Source: Platanthera guangdongensis
Taxonomy: Eukaryota > Streptophyta > Magnoliopsida > Asparagales > Orchidaceae
DNA length: 64,000 nt
Reading direction: 5' to 3'
Assembly (NCBI GenBank): GCA_039583875.1
Contig: CM077151.1
Coordinates: 108,084,609-108,148,608 of the forward strand
The notes under the pieces are model-generated. The model was not told where the DNA came from. It searched no databases and saw nothing but the letters and a program-made list of their open reading frames with translations. Below, piece by piece: positions 42,032 to 54,200 of the stretch. Each line of letters starts with the position of its first letter. Position 1 is the first letter of the stretch. The position numbers were made by a program, and so were the translations under genes.

Positions 42032-42301
42032 ATTTGGTATCAGAGGCGGTCATATTAATTTCCTAATTGAAACGTCCTCGCTTGAGTCTTGTCGGCACAC
42101 ACCACAAAAAAACAAAAAAAAAACATTTTTACTGGTCTGCCAATAACGCTCTAAAATCTGTATTTTTCAGAGAAATTTCAAAAAAAAAACTTTTTTAACG
42201 ATCTACGTGTTATTCACGTTGGGAATCTATAAAAATATCTTATTTCCAGTATAGCTACAGCCCTAGGAAAAATCATCTTTCCAAAATTTTTCTAAACCTG
42301 A
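42032..42301 (+). other. Chv-B primer-binding site and leader
   Basis: TGGTATCAGAGG at 42035-42046 follows the LTR end, then an AT-rich leader with A runs up to ATG 42302. Confidence 0.88.
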
Positions 42302-42539
42302 ATGCGCACTAGGCTCGGATCGGAATATTCGACTCCGTCTATGTCTAGGATGGCTGCGAATGAGCGTGGGGATCCCAATACCGAGGCCATAGCAGGGCTG
42401 CGTAACGAAATAACGGAGCTTAGGGACATGTTAAAACAGATCCTACAAAATCAAGCTAGGCCACCCCTGCCACCCATTAATGTTGACCGGCCCAACCGGC
42501 ACCAACATAATTCTGATTCGGATTCTGATGGGGACTCCC
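42302..42539 (+). pseudogene. Chv-B gag, N-terminal piece before Tek-S
   Basis: ATG 42302 (MRTRLGSEYSTPS, matching Chv-A Gag). Contains a short probable coiled coil (EITELRDMLKQILQNQ) and an acidic Ser/Asp run, cut by Tek-S at codon 80. The shift in frame on the other side equals the size of the insertion, so the insertion is clean. Confidence 0.88.
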
Positions 42540-44840
42540 TGTAACACCCCAAAACTCAAAATAGCGAAGGGGGGACGTTTTGGGCCAGTTTGGGTTCGGG
42601 CAGAAGGCACACGGCCTGGGACACGGGCGTGTCCCAGGGCGTGTCAAGCGTGTGTCGACACTTAGCCGCGAAGTCGTCGAGTTATACTCGACGATTCGTC
42701 GAGAATGGGCACACGGCCTGCGACACGGGCGTGTCGCAGGGCGTGTCGACCCGTGTCGACACTTAGCCGTGAAGTCGTCGAGTTATACTCAACGATTTGT
42801 CGAGAATGGGCACACGGCCTGCGACACGGGCGTGTCGCAGGGCGTGTCGACCCGTGTCGACGATCGTCCCGGGGAGTCGTCGAGATTCACTCGACGATCG
42901 TCGAGACAAGACACACGGCCTAGGACACGGGCGTGTCCAAGGCCGTGTCATCTAGTCGTCGATCTTCCCTCGACGAAATGACCCGTGTACACGGCCTGCG
43001 GCCCAGGCGTGTCAAGGGGACACGGGCAAGGACACGGGCGTGTCCTAGAACCCGTGCAGTGCTCGGGTTGAAAATGGGGGAAAATCATGGGGTATACGGC
43101 CGGCTACACGGCCGTGTCAGCTGGAACACGGGCGTGTCAGCTCGAACACGGGCGTGTTCGATACCCGTGTGTGGTTCCAGGAGATTCGATTTTGACGGCG
43201 AATGCGGCACACGGCCCTAGACACGGGCGTGTGCCAGGCCGTGTTCGGCCCAGATTGGGCATTTCAGCCCCGAATCAAAGCCGCTCGTTTTCTTAGGTTG
43301 AGATCCAACGGCTGGGGGTTGTTCCTGAGAGGATATACCCGTGAGTTGACTTGGAAATCCATCATTTTCTTACCTTATCATCTCTCCAAGTCCTTGGAGA
43401 AAGAGGAGAGCCATTGGAGGAAGAAGAACTAGATCCCGCCATTAGAGGAGCTTCGGAGCTCCGAATCGCGAGCCGACTCCGGATCCACGGAGGCAACGCA
43501 AGTGCGGTGATTTCTATCCGATTACTTTTCGATGGCGCCAAAGAGGAACTCAAGGGTAACGATCCTCATCTTGAGCATGAATAGCTCTCTTTCTTAGCAT
43601 AGGAAGCCCGCTCTCGCGAGTTTGCAAAGAGTTGGAGGCGTTCCTTCGGGTAGATATGTAAAGTCCCCGTTGTTTAGAGTCCGTATCCGAGGACGGACAT
43701 AGGCATGATGTGTGAAGCCTACCCGGACATGTTAGTCTGGATCGGTGATGTTGCATTGCATAAGGTCGGAGAAGACTCCGTGTTATTGGTTGTTTTCGGG
43801 TTTTCTACGTGGTAGATTGCAGCAGGGAGCCTTGGGGACTAACCCAAAGGTGCACCCGGAAAACTGGGCGGATACGAGATCTTGCCAGCTTGGTGGCCTG
43901 AGAGCCAACTCGAACATAACTGAGTTATGTGACTTGCGGTAGAATGGGACTCGGTGAAAGTTTGACCCGCGCAAATGGCTTAAATTGTCGTTGCGAAGTG
44001 AGCACGGGTTAGATGGAGCCGTACCCGCTTTATGTCGTTCGGTTAGAGAGACCTAAGGTTACGTGGCACTCGCCGTTGGCATAGATGTGAGTCTTCGGCG
44101 GTCAATGGCTTAAATTGACGTGACCCATGCCATGAAGGCAAATTGCTCATAGGTTTGGCCGTCTAAGTGGCGGTGGTGAGTCCGGAATGTTAATGGCTTT
44201 AATTGACGTGACATCGACCGGTTCACCGAGAATGTGCCCTGAGTGCACGGGGCGTGCGGCCGTACGAGCCAACGTCTGTGATGAAATGGCTATGGTTATA
44301 TACATTGCTCGCTTATGCTAATGAAATGCAGGGAAGGAGCATCGCCACCCCGAGTTGGGAGCGGGATCGTTATAATTTGGTCAGCATTGCTGACCGTTGT
44401 CTTGTTTTACCACCGTGCGGTGGTTTGTTGCTTGCAGGTGCAGCTGGACCAAGCGGTCAATAGCGGGCTAAAGCCCTTTTTGCGAAGCTGGCCCTCGAAG
44501 GCCCAAGTAGAAGTGTTTACTGTTTTATTCATGTATGACCGGTCTGTGTGCCGTGGTTTGTAAAACATGTAATTTTCAAGTGAAACACTTTGTAAGGCCT
44601 TAAGGCCGGTTTTGGGTATTTTGTATAACATTCCTAAATTGTACTAGTGGACATTTGTGCTTGATGCTGGGTTCTTGTTTACAACTCTTATAAACTGCTT
44701 CCGCTAGAATGCTCTGTGTAGGACGTTGAGATTGGTTGGATGGTTTCCATACGTAAACACCCGGTCTGTCTGTGGTATATGGCGTCGGGCCCCGGCCGGA
44801 CCTACTGCTATATACTATGCGACGGATAGGGGGTGTTACA
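42540..44840 (+). repeat. Tek-S: solo LTR in Chv-B gag
   Basis: 2,301 bp from TGTAACACCCC to GGGGGTGTTACA, flanked by ctccc at 42535-42539 and 44841-44845. No internal coding region. Similar to Tek-1 3' LTR and Tek-T. This is the expected product of LTR-LTR recombination of a Tekay-like element. Confidence 0.93.
42608..43245 (+). repeat. Hairpin array in Tek-S
   Basis: Perfect 10-bp stems around a GGGC loop at 42615-42638 (CCTGGGACAC with GTGTCCCAGG), 42717-42740 and 42818-42841 (CCTGCGACAC with GTGTCGCAGG), plus weaker ones to 43245. Between them are GTGTCGACAC and TCGACGATTCGTCGA motifs. Confidence 0.9.
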
Positions 44841-44845
44841 CTCCC

Positions 44846-45635
44846 CGCGGGTTCCCCCTAGAGGACACCGCCCAGAGCGAGACTTTGATATTACTAGGGC
44901 CATTAAGATAAATGCCCCCGCTTATGATGGCATGGGAGATCCCCAAATCCTCCTGAATTGGACTGTGGACATGGAGTGTTACTTCGAGTGGCACAACCTA
45001 ACGGATCCCCAAAAGGTCCAAGTTGCCCGGATGAAGTTAACAGGTCGTGCAAAGACGTTTTAGCTGAATGAGGAGCGAAGGTTAGGAACCAGACACGGAG
45101 CCCCCTTTATAGGTTGGCCAGTAATGAAAAATCTGTTGACCGATCAGTACGTTCCCGCGTACCATCGGACACAGATGTTCGATGAGCTTGCCACTCTGCG
45201 ACAGGGCTCAAACTCGGTAGCTGAATATATGGGTGAACGTAAGGACCATATGGTGCGATGTGACCTTAGGGAGATCCCCGAAGTCACTTTATCTAGATTT
45301 CGAAAAGGGCTTCATCCCGATATCCAAAGGAAGCTCTTGTGATATGGGCATACGGACTTGAACACGACTTTCAATGCCGCCTTGGACATTGAAAAACACC
45401 TAGCCTCTAAGGCTCACTCCCGTTACGCTCATGCGAAGAACAAGTCCACCACTGGGGCATCTTCTTCCACATACCCTGATAAGGGAAAGTTCAAATCCAC
45501 CGAGTCGAAGTCAATCGTGATCACCGCTAGGAACACCAAGAACCCTGTGGTGAGCGTGTCCCTATAGGGAATGTTATTAAGGCTAACACCACTTGTTACT
45601 CTTGCAGAATTCAAGGCCATTATGCCTACGAATGC
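44846..45635 (+). pseudogene. Chv-B gag, main piece with zinc knuckle
   Basis: Resumes Gag after Tek-S: AIKINAPAYDGMGDPQILLNW, MECYFEWHNL, DQYVPAYHRTQMFDELATL, FRKGLHPDIQRKLL. Lesions: TAG at 45061 (tryptophan lost), TGA at 45340 and a shift near 45550-45590. The CCHC knuckle CYSCRIQGHYAYEC is at 45594-45635 in the new frame. It matches Chv-A Gag nearly throughout. Confidence 0.9.
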
Positions 45636-46454
45636 CCAACAAAGACGAAAACCCTAGCCTTATTAGAGCCAACTACCGACCCTGACGATTATGTATACGA
45701 GGCCGCAGAGGAGAGTGACCCTGAAGGAGTCCCTAGTGACTTAGAGGACGATCACCCCCTTATGGTGATGCGTTGTATCTTGAACACTCCTCGTCCATTA
45801 GATGATTGGAAGAGGACGAGCATATTTTCTATGATTTTTAAGAGTGGCGAGAAGCTTTGCAAGCTGATTGTTGATAGTGGTAGTTGCGTGAATGTCGTAT
45901 CTGAGAACGCCATTGCACGTATGTCCTTGATCACGGAACCACACCCGACCCCATATCAGGTCGCTTGGATCAACAAGGTCTCTGTACCCGTTACCAAGCG
46001 CTGTCTGGTCCCACTCTCAATCAAATCCTACATTGATGAGGTGTGGTGTGATGTCCTTCCGATGGACGCTTGTCATGTGTTGTTAGGCCGCCCTTGGCTA
46101 TACGACCGTGATGTTACACATTTTGGTAGAGGCAACACTTATGAATTCAAATTCAATGGCAAAACCATCACTTTGAAGCCGACCATCCCAAAGGAGCCTG
46201 TAGTCTTGGCAAAGGACACCACTATTCCGGTAGAACGGAAAACGTTGAATCTAGTTGGTAGGAAAGAGTTTGAGAGAGATCCGTTCGTTGATGGAATTAT
46301 GTATGTGCTAGTCCTCCTAAGTGCGATGCCCGATTTTACCATTTTGGATGAGTTACCTAGTGAGTTACGGGTACTGTTGGAGGAGTATAGGGACGTGTAC
46401 CGGATAAGTTGCCGCCCACGTTACCCCCTCTTAGGAATTTCCAGCATGCGATAG
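45636..46454 (+). pseudogene. Chv-B protease
   Basis: Frame continuous with the zinc knuckle. Aspartic protease site VDSGSCVNVV near 45873, then DACHVLLGRPWLYDRDVTHFG. Ends in the linker LEEYRDVYRI before a frameshift near 46410-46450. Confidence 0.9.
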
Positions 46455-47732
46455 ATCTCATCCTGGGGTCTTCCTTGCCAAATCAGCCCCATTATCGACT
46501 CCACCCCGCAGCTCACCTGAAGTTGCAGTCCCAGATAGAGGGTTTGCTAGAGAAAGGTTTCATTAGGACTAGTATGAGTCCATGTACTGTACCAGCCCTA
46601 CTTGCCACCCAAGAAGGATGGTACATGGAGGATGTGCGTTGATAGCTGGGCTATCAACAAAATCACCATCAAGTATAGGTTCTCCATTCCCCGCCTAGAT
46701 GATTTGTTGGATGTCTTGTCTGGAGCCACCGTATTCTCCAAATTAGATCTTCGGAGTGGTTATCACCAGATTAGGATACGAGAGGGCGACGAGTGGAAGA
46801 CGGCGTTTAAGTTGAAGGATGGTCTGTACGAATGGCTTGTGATGCCCTTTGGGTTATCCAATGCCCCTAGTACCTTCTCCCGGATGATGACACATGTCTT
46901 TCAGCCATTCATGGGGAAGTTTGTTGTTGTCTACTTTGACGATATTCTGATTTATAACACCTCTACTACCGAGCACATCTCCCACATGAGAGTGATCCTT
47001 TCCACCATGTGGAAGGAGACTTTATTTCTCAATCTTAAGAAATGCACTTTCTATGTCTCGGAGGTAGAGTTCTTAGGGTATATAGTCGGCTCTAAGGGTA
47101 TTCGAGTTGATCCGGGCAAGGTTCAGGTCATTAAGGACTGGCCCGTGCCAACCACCCTACGTGAGGTGCATAGTTTCCATGGGTTTGCCATGTTTTATCA
47201 TCGTTTCATACGAGACTTCAGTAGTATTATGGCGCCTATCACAGACTGTATGAAGAAGGGAGAGTTTACGTGGACGAAGTCTGCCACCTATGCCTTTGAA
47301 CGAATAAAGGAGCTTATGACTGAGGCACCTGTCTTACATCAACCTGACTTTGCTAAAGTCTTTGAGCTCACGTGTGATGCGTCTGGGGTAGAGATTGGAG
47401 GTGTCTTGAGCCAGGAGGGCCATCCCGTTAGTTATTTTAGCGAGAAGTTGTCCGGCCCTAAGCTGAACTATTCAAATTACGATAGGGAATTTTATGCTGT
47501 AGTCTGATGTCTACACCATTGGAGGCACTATCTCCTCTCCAAGTAGTTTGTGATCCTCTCCGATCATGAGGCTTTACGTTTCATCAACGTCCAGTATAAG
47601 ATTAGCCCACGACACGCTAAGTGGGTAGCTTTCTTACAAGGTTACACGTTTAATCTCAAGCACCTTAAGGGAGCTGATAACCGAGTCGCGGACGCCCTTA
47701 GTCGTCTTACTATTTTACTCACCTCTATGTAA
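46409..47732 (+). pseudogene. Chv-B reverse transcriptase and RNase H
   Basis: RT starts in a second frame ([21 protein letters not shown], 46409-46642) and shifts near 46600 into the main frame: [26 protein letters not shown], catalytic VYFDDILIY near 46930, [11 protein letters not shown]. RNase [13 protein letters not shown] and, after stops at 47505 (CGA to TGA) and near 47545, SDHEALRF and ADALSRL. A TAA at 47730 follows. The YFDD motif and MKKGEFTW linker fit CRM/Galadriel-type chromoviruses. Confidence 0.9.
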
Positions 47733-49508
47733 GTACATGTTGTAGGATTTGAGCGGGTTAAGGATGAGTACGCCACGTGTCCTGACTTCCAGGATTTCTA
47801 TTTATCTGCCGAGGATAGCTCCCCCACGATTATATCTGCATACGTCATCAAGGACGGTTACCTGTTTAGGAATGGGAAGCTATGTATTCCGCAGTCGTCG
47901 TTACGACTACATATCATATGGGAGTTGCATAGCGGAGGGTTGAGTGGCCACTTCGTTAGAGATAAGACCATTACGTTAGTCGAGGACAAATTCTATTGGC
48001 CAAAGCATAAGGTTATGGTGGGACAGGTAGTGAGTAGCTGCCGCACGTGTCAGGTGTCTAAGGGTAGTAAAACCAACGTAGGATTATATACACCCTTGCC
48101 TATTCCCTCCATGCCTTTGGTAGACGTTAGTATGGATTTTGTATTAGGCCTCCCCATTACCCTACGCTGTCATGACTCAGTTTTTGTTGTTGTGGATAGG
48201 TTTTCAAAGATGGCTTATTTCATCCGGTGTAGTAGGACAAATGATGCGTCTCACGTTGCTAAACTATATTTTAAAGAAGTCGTTAGTCACCGTGGAGTGC
48301 CAAAGACCATATTATCGGATAGGGACGTAAAATTCACTAGTTATTTTTGGAAAACTCTTTGGATATTAATGGGAACAAAATTATTGTTTTCCTCTGCCTA
48401 TCATCCCCAAACTGATGGGCAGACGGAAGTGGTTAATCGGAGCTTAGGAAATTTGTTATGATGCCTTGTGAGTGATCACAAGAGCACTTGGGATCTTCTC
48501 CTTCCTCATGCCCAATTATCCTGCAATAATTCCAAGAATAGGTCTACGGGTCTGTCTCCAAATGAGATTGTCTACGAGTATAAGGCTCCCGTGCCGCTTG
48601 ACTTGGTGCCGTTGCACCCAACGTACAAGGCAAGTCAGTTTGCACAATCCTTCGCCCAGCACATCCATGATTTACACGCACGTATACGTGCCACCTTGAC
48701 TACGAAATACGACTCTTATCAAGCGCACGCTAATTTACATAGGAGTGTATCAGACTTCAAAATTGGCGATCTAGTTTTAGTCCGTTTGGTTCCCGAACGC
48801 TTGCCAACTAGCACCGTTAAAAAGTTAGCACCAAAGCACGTCGGCCCTTTTTGGATTATTAAAAAGTTAGGTGACAACGCTTTCGTTTTGGACTTGCCTA
48901 CTGATTGGGGTATCTCCCCCATTTTTAACGTTTCAGATTTAACGATGTTTGTGTCACCACCACAAGAGTTGATCTCTTTGTCGTCTTCTTCTCCCACTCT
49001 AAATTCTCATGGGTTGGGGAGTGGTAGTACGAATGATCTCTCTCTTTCGGTCCCCACAGGTATATCATCGGATGGTAAGTTGCCTTCTTTCCTGCCTACT
49101 GCTAATATGTTCCCCAGGTTTCCACGGACGTTTTCCATTCCAGAGATGATACTTGATGCTGGGCCTGTTACCACTACTGATGGCGACACCCACCGCTTTC
49201 TCATCCGTTGGCGTGATCGGCCCCCTTCGGATGACTCTTGGGTACTCGAGATGGAGCTGCAAAGTTTGGATGACGCTCTCCTTCACCGCTATCGCTTGGA
49301 CCACGCAATGGAGATGCGTGCATTTGAGCGGGGGAGGATTGATGGCGTGCCCCCTCCTCCACCATTTGAAGACGATGCTGACGATGCTGATGATGATCCG
49401 GTTGATAAGGCAATACAACTCAAGGACGTGAGGCAGTACGATGACGCTAACGGAAGGCTATGCTACAACTTCCGCCTGCGGCGTGCTACAGCCACTGCAA
49501 AGAATTAT
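47733..49508 (+). pseudogene. Chv-B integrase with chromodomain-like tail reaching into the 3' LTR
   Basis: Zinc-finger region (ELHSGGLSGHFVRDKT with one substitution, CRTCQVSKG), core ([42 protein letters not shown]), one TGA at 48459, then a GPF module (KHVGPFWIIKKLGDNAFVL) and a chromodomain-like block (FLIRWRDRPPSDDSWVLEMEL, near 49195-49255). The frame crosses the LTR boundary at 49340 and encodes an acidic Pro-rich tail (PPPPPFEDDADDADDD) and CYNFRLRRATATAKN, continuing without a stop to 49556. The native end is uncertain, since Chv-A stops soon after the equivalent point. Confidence 0.88.
49326..49339 (+). other. Polypurine tract of Chv-B, inside the pol frame
   Basis: GAGCGGGGGAGGAT immediately before the 3' LTR, read in frame as E-R-G-R. 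So the second-strand primer site is also coding sequence. Confidence 0.8.
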
Positions 49509-50410
49509 CCTTATTTATTTCATTTTCTTGAACTCTATTTTATATTTGGAATATAAAATTATCCTATGTTTAAGTGATAATTTTATATTCATTGCATGTT
49601 TTGTTATTTTTAATTTTGAACAATTTTAATGTTGATGTGCATTTAGCCATTCGGATGGATGAGATTACATCTCCATCATGAATGGTTAAGGCTTGTTTGT
49701 AACTCCTATATAAGGAGGCTTCCTTATGAGATAATTAGAAAGATTGAAACCTAATTTTATCCTTGAGAAATTTCGGCCACGAGGAGACTTCTCCAAGCCA
49801 CCGCCCCCTAGCTTGTGGTGTGAAGCCGCCGCCCCCCCTTGCTCCCTCCATCCGTTCGGTGCGACTCCGGTGCGGCTTCCTTCGGTGTGACTCCTTGGAA
49901 GAAGGTTACAAACCCTTCGGTGTGACGCCGGTGGATCCGTGGAGAGAGTGATTCTCCCACAGTTATCTTGTGTGAAAAGATTTCCGGTTAGGTAATCTCT
50001 TCTGTCTCCCTTGTGTGATTCTCTTCTTTAGTTGTGGTGGTTACGCACTCATTTTCTCCGGAAAGTTAATTTAATCGCTGCAAGTTTTGGATCGAAATTG
50101 CCGTTGCAAGGCTTTTTAATTCCGGATCGGGTGGATCCTATTTGCCTGAGCGGAACTTGGCCTATAGCCTTGGTCTTGCTCTCAAAAAGGAGTGGCAACC
50201 TTTGGGTTTTCTTGGGGAATATTCTGACTCAAATTTCCGATCGTTGTTTTTGAGTCGACCATTCCTCCTTTATTATTTGTGTTGCATTCTCGCGACGAGA
50301 AACTATTGTGGGCGATAGGTGTTGTGTAGGTGCAGTAGATCTACGACGTGTAGTGCGTAGGTAGAGCGTTAGCTTCGTGGAGGTCTCCGATTCCGGACAC
50401 CCCTACATCA
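49340..50410 (+). repeat. Chv-B 3' LTR
   Basis: Same length and ends as the 5' LTR. TATA box at 49707-49714. The first part is coding (see integrase entry). Confidence 0.93.
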
Positions 50411-51179
50411 CCTTGTCTCCACAAATCTAGACTGTCTTGGGAATCAGAGCTTCTGAACTCCTAAGGCGGCGGGATCTCTTCCTTCTTCTTCCCCCTTTAC
50501 TCTCCTTTCTCTCTAGAACTTAGAAAGAGAGAGTCAATGAAGAAATGAGTTGGGAAAACCTAACTCCCGGTTATAAATCCCCATAAACCTGCAGAGGCAC
50601 ACACCAGCTGTCGATTTCCAAATAGAACCAGTGGACGGTCAAGATTCCTCCAAGAATTCAGTTTATGAGAGCTACCGCCACGCAGTAGGAAGTTACCGCC
50701 GCGGTAGCCCAATCGTTCGGCTTCTCGAGAACGCCACCTCTTAGAAACCCAATTAGGTAGTGACACGTGGACACGTCATAATTGCTATGTTACCGCTATG
50801 CTGCAGAAAACTTTCACCACGTGGTAGTTTACATGTTTGGAAGGACACGACAAAACTACGTTATCACCTGCGGTAGGGTTAACACTACGCGGTAACAACT
50901 CGAGAGCTCTGTCAAATAAACCGTCGAGCTACCTCCCCGCACTACTGCTACTGCCGAGCGCTAGCGCTTCTCGAGAATGTCGAGTTCTGAGCGCCCCGAC
51001 CGAAATGTTGAGTGGACTACTGCCGCGCGGTATGCATTACCGCCCGGCACTAGCATACGCTTAGACGCCGAGAGTGTCGAGAGCATTGAGAGCGTCGAGA
51101 GAGGCGACCTACCGCCGGCGATAGCTTTACCGTCGTGCGGTACCTTCCAAATAGTGTTTTCTGAACTTGTGGCATTACA
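50411..51179 (-). repeat. Tek-4 3' LTR, piece 3, with TACCGC/GCGGTA array
   Basis: Continues piece 2 after Chv-B and its second ccttg. The minus strand begins TGTAATGCCACAAG at 51179. From about 50645 to 51143 there are short palindromes of TACCGC with GCGGTA, for example 50694-50706 (one-base loop) and 51128-51142 (TACCG, loop TCGTG, CGGTA). This array is where related LTRs have the GACACGGGCGTGTC array. Confidence 0.83.
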
Positions 51180-51180
51180 A

Positions 51181-51196
51181 ATCTCCCCCACTTAAA
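51181..51196 (-). other. Polypurine tract of Tek-4
   Basis: CTTTAAGTGGGGGAGAT on the minus strand next to the LTR start. Confidence 0.82.
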
Positions 51197-51262
51197 GAAA
51201 TTTTGTCTTGAAATTTAACGTTACAGGAAAATAGAATAAAGTAAACAATGCTTCAGGTTACC

Positions 51263-54200
51263 TTAGGGAAAATGCTCGGGAAACTCCTCCCTCACAGTTT
51301 GCTCGCGCTCCAAAGACAACTCTTCTCGGCCACAATTGTCCCAATGGACTCTAACCATCCTGATGGCTTTATTACGAAGTTGCTTGACTTCCACATCCTC
51401 AATACGAATGTGCTTGACCTTCGTAGTCAACTCACTGTCAATAAACACTTGATTCACAGCTACCACTTGTATAGGCTCTTGGATAGCCTTCTGCAACACT
51501 GAGATGTGAAATACTTCTTGCAAACTGCTCAACTCCGGTGAAAGAACCAAACGATAGGCGGCTTCACCAATCCGCTCCAAGATTTCAAAAGTCCCATCGT
51601 ACCTCAGACTAAGCTTCTTTAAGCATCGAATCCTTGATACACCTTTAAATAGTTTTATCTTGAGGTACACCCAATCGCCCACCGCAAACTTCACGTTTCG
51701 GTACTTGGCATTAAAGTACTTGACCTGCCTATCTGGAGCAATCAATAGCCGTTCTTGTATCAACCGTATCGTTGAAGTAGAATCTTCAACGTCCCTTCGC
51801 TCGTACAGCTTCGATTCTCCTGTTTCTACCCAAGATAATGGTGTACGACATCTCCGTCCTTACAGAGCCTCAAAAGGATTCATCTGAATGCTTGTTTGGT
51901 AGTTATTATTATAAGCGAACTCAATCATAAAAAGTTGATCCTCCCATCTTTTCCCAAAATCAAATGTACACATACGAAGCATATCTTCCATTATCATGTT
52001 CACCCTTTCAGTTTGTCCATCAACTTGTGTGTGAGAAGCCGTACTGAAATGAAACTTGGTGCCAAACAACTGATGAATGAGCCTTAAGACATTAGAAGTG
52101 AACCGACCATCTCGGTCACTTACTATGCTCTGGGGCACGCCGTACAATCGGACGATGTTGTCCACATAAAGCTTCGCCAGATTCTCCACTGAACCATCCT
52201 TCCTATTGGATCTAAGATGTGACACCTTCATTAAGAAATCAACGGCCACCCAAAAGGCATCGTTCCCTTTGTGCGATCTCGGCAAACCATGCACGAAATC
52301 CATGGTGATGTCATCAAAGTTTTCACTCCGGTATGGGCAAAGACTCCAAAAATCCTCTGGGCTTCTGGCACTTTGCCTGTACAAAGGCACCCATTTGACA
52401 CTTGGCCACATAAAGTGCTATGTCATCTTTTAGTCCCGACCACCAGAACAACTTTTCCACAACTCTGTACAACCTTGAACTCCCAGGGAAAACTTAGTAC
52501 TTAGTATGAGGAGTCTCGTGCATCAATTCCTCCTGTCATTTGACCATACTTGCGACGCACAAATGACTGTCTTTCCACAATAACCCATCATCAATGGTAA
52601 ATTGGGTGTTTGACCCATCTGAAGCCTCATCCATGAGCCGCTTCATGCTGTCATCCAACTCCAAAGCCTGCCGAATCCGATCAGCCAGGGAATACAGCAC
52701 TTCTGCTCGGCTCAACTGTGCTACAGCACCAGCCATCTTATCAACACAATAGATCTATAATGCTTTTTTAAAAATTTCAAACAAGACGCTCAACATGCAT
52801 TGTTAACCAAATTGGCCTGCGTGGGAGCTCTGCGACTTAACGCATCCACAATCGCATTATATTTCCCAAGTACATAGTGTATCTTGAAGATGTAGTCCCC
52901 GAGGAACTCCACCCACCTTCGCCAACACATAAACAAATCCTTTTGATCTGATAGGTACTTCAAGCTCTTATGGTCTGTGTAAATGTCTACCTTCACACCA
53001 TATAGGTAGCGCCTCAAAAACTTCAGCGTGAATATCACAGCCACCAATCACCAATCCATAGACCAGACAATTCCTCCAAAGCTTAAGAGCGAATACCACA
53101 ACTGCCAACTCCAAATAATGGACCGGGTATTTCCTCTCATGCACCTTTTACTGACGTGATCCATAGGCTATCACCGACCCATGCTGAAGCAGAACACGAC
53201 CTAAACAACTACCAGTGGCGTCACTATAAACCTCAAAGCCTTTAGAACCACAAGGCAAACATAAGATAGGTGTCGTGGTCAAGCGAAACTTTAGATCTTC
53301 GAAAGCTTGTGCGCACGCTGGCGACCAAACAAATTTCTGATCCTTCCTCGTAAGAGTAGTGAGAGGCAACGCTCTCCGCGAGAAGTTCTCTACAAAGTAC
53401 CTGTGGTAGCCGGCAAGCCTTCAAAACCCCGGACTTCCGCTACAGCAAACCACAAAGGCCACTCATGTATTACAACAACCTTGTTGGATCCGCCGCGATA
53501 CCCTGACCACGACTATATGATCATGGAATGCCATAGAAGATAGCCAAAACTCACAATCAAAGAATTTGGGATACTCTGATTACTTCTCTTGGTCTCCAAA
53601 ACAGTATGCAAGTGTTCTGCATAATCATACTGAGATTAGGAGTACACTAGGATATCATCGATGGACACCGTCACGAACCAATACAAATACTCCACAAACA
53701 TTATGTTCATTAGATTGATAACCACCGATGGCACATTCGTCAGCCCGAACGGCAGGACAGTTAACTCATAATGCCCATAATGCGTGCTGAATGCTGTTTG
53801 GGACATCACTCTCATTGATTCAAGGCTGAAAATAACCAGACTTCAAACCCAGCTTCGAACACACAGTCGATCCAAACTAGTTGAACGAACAAATTATCAA
53901 TCCTCAGAATTCTGTACTTATTCTTCTCCATTAGATTATTGAGTTCCTGATAATCAATAAACAGTCGCAGACTACCGTCCGTCTCCAAGAAGAGGACCGG
54001 GGCACTCCGAGGAGATGAACTTGGACGCACATGCCCCTGCTCTATCAATACTTGAAGCTGCGCCTTCAACTCAGCCACTTCACTCGGTGTTAAGCGATAA
54101 GGAGACCGCGATATGGGCTTGGCACCAGGAACCAACTCAATGGTGAACTAAATCTCTCTTTCTCAGGTGGAGCTCTTGGGAGAGCTTGAGGAACACTTCG

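Larger units (their letters stand above)
40961..50410 (+). mobile_element. Chv-B: CRM-like chromovirus, full length, carrying a solo LTR
   Basis: Plus-strand Ty3/gypsy element with equal 1,071-bp LTRs (40961-42031, 49340-50410) and target copies ccttg at 40956-40960 and 50411-50415. Gag start, Tek-S insertion, rest of gag, protease, RT, RNase H, integrase and chromodomain follow in order. The pol frame runs into the 3' LTR. Several stops and frameshifts make it inactive. The first 330 bases of the two LTRs differ at about 13 positions by my count. CRM-like is inferred from the protein motifs and the LTR-overlapping pol end, which I recall for that lineage. Confidence 0.92.
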
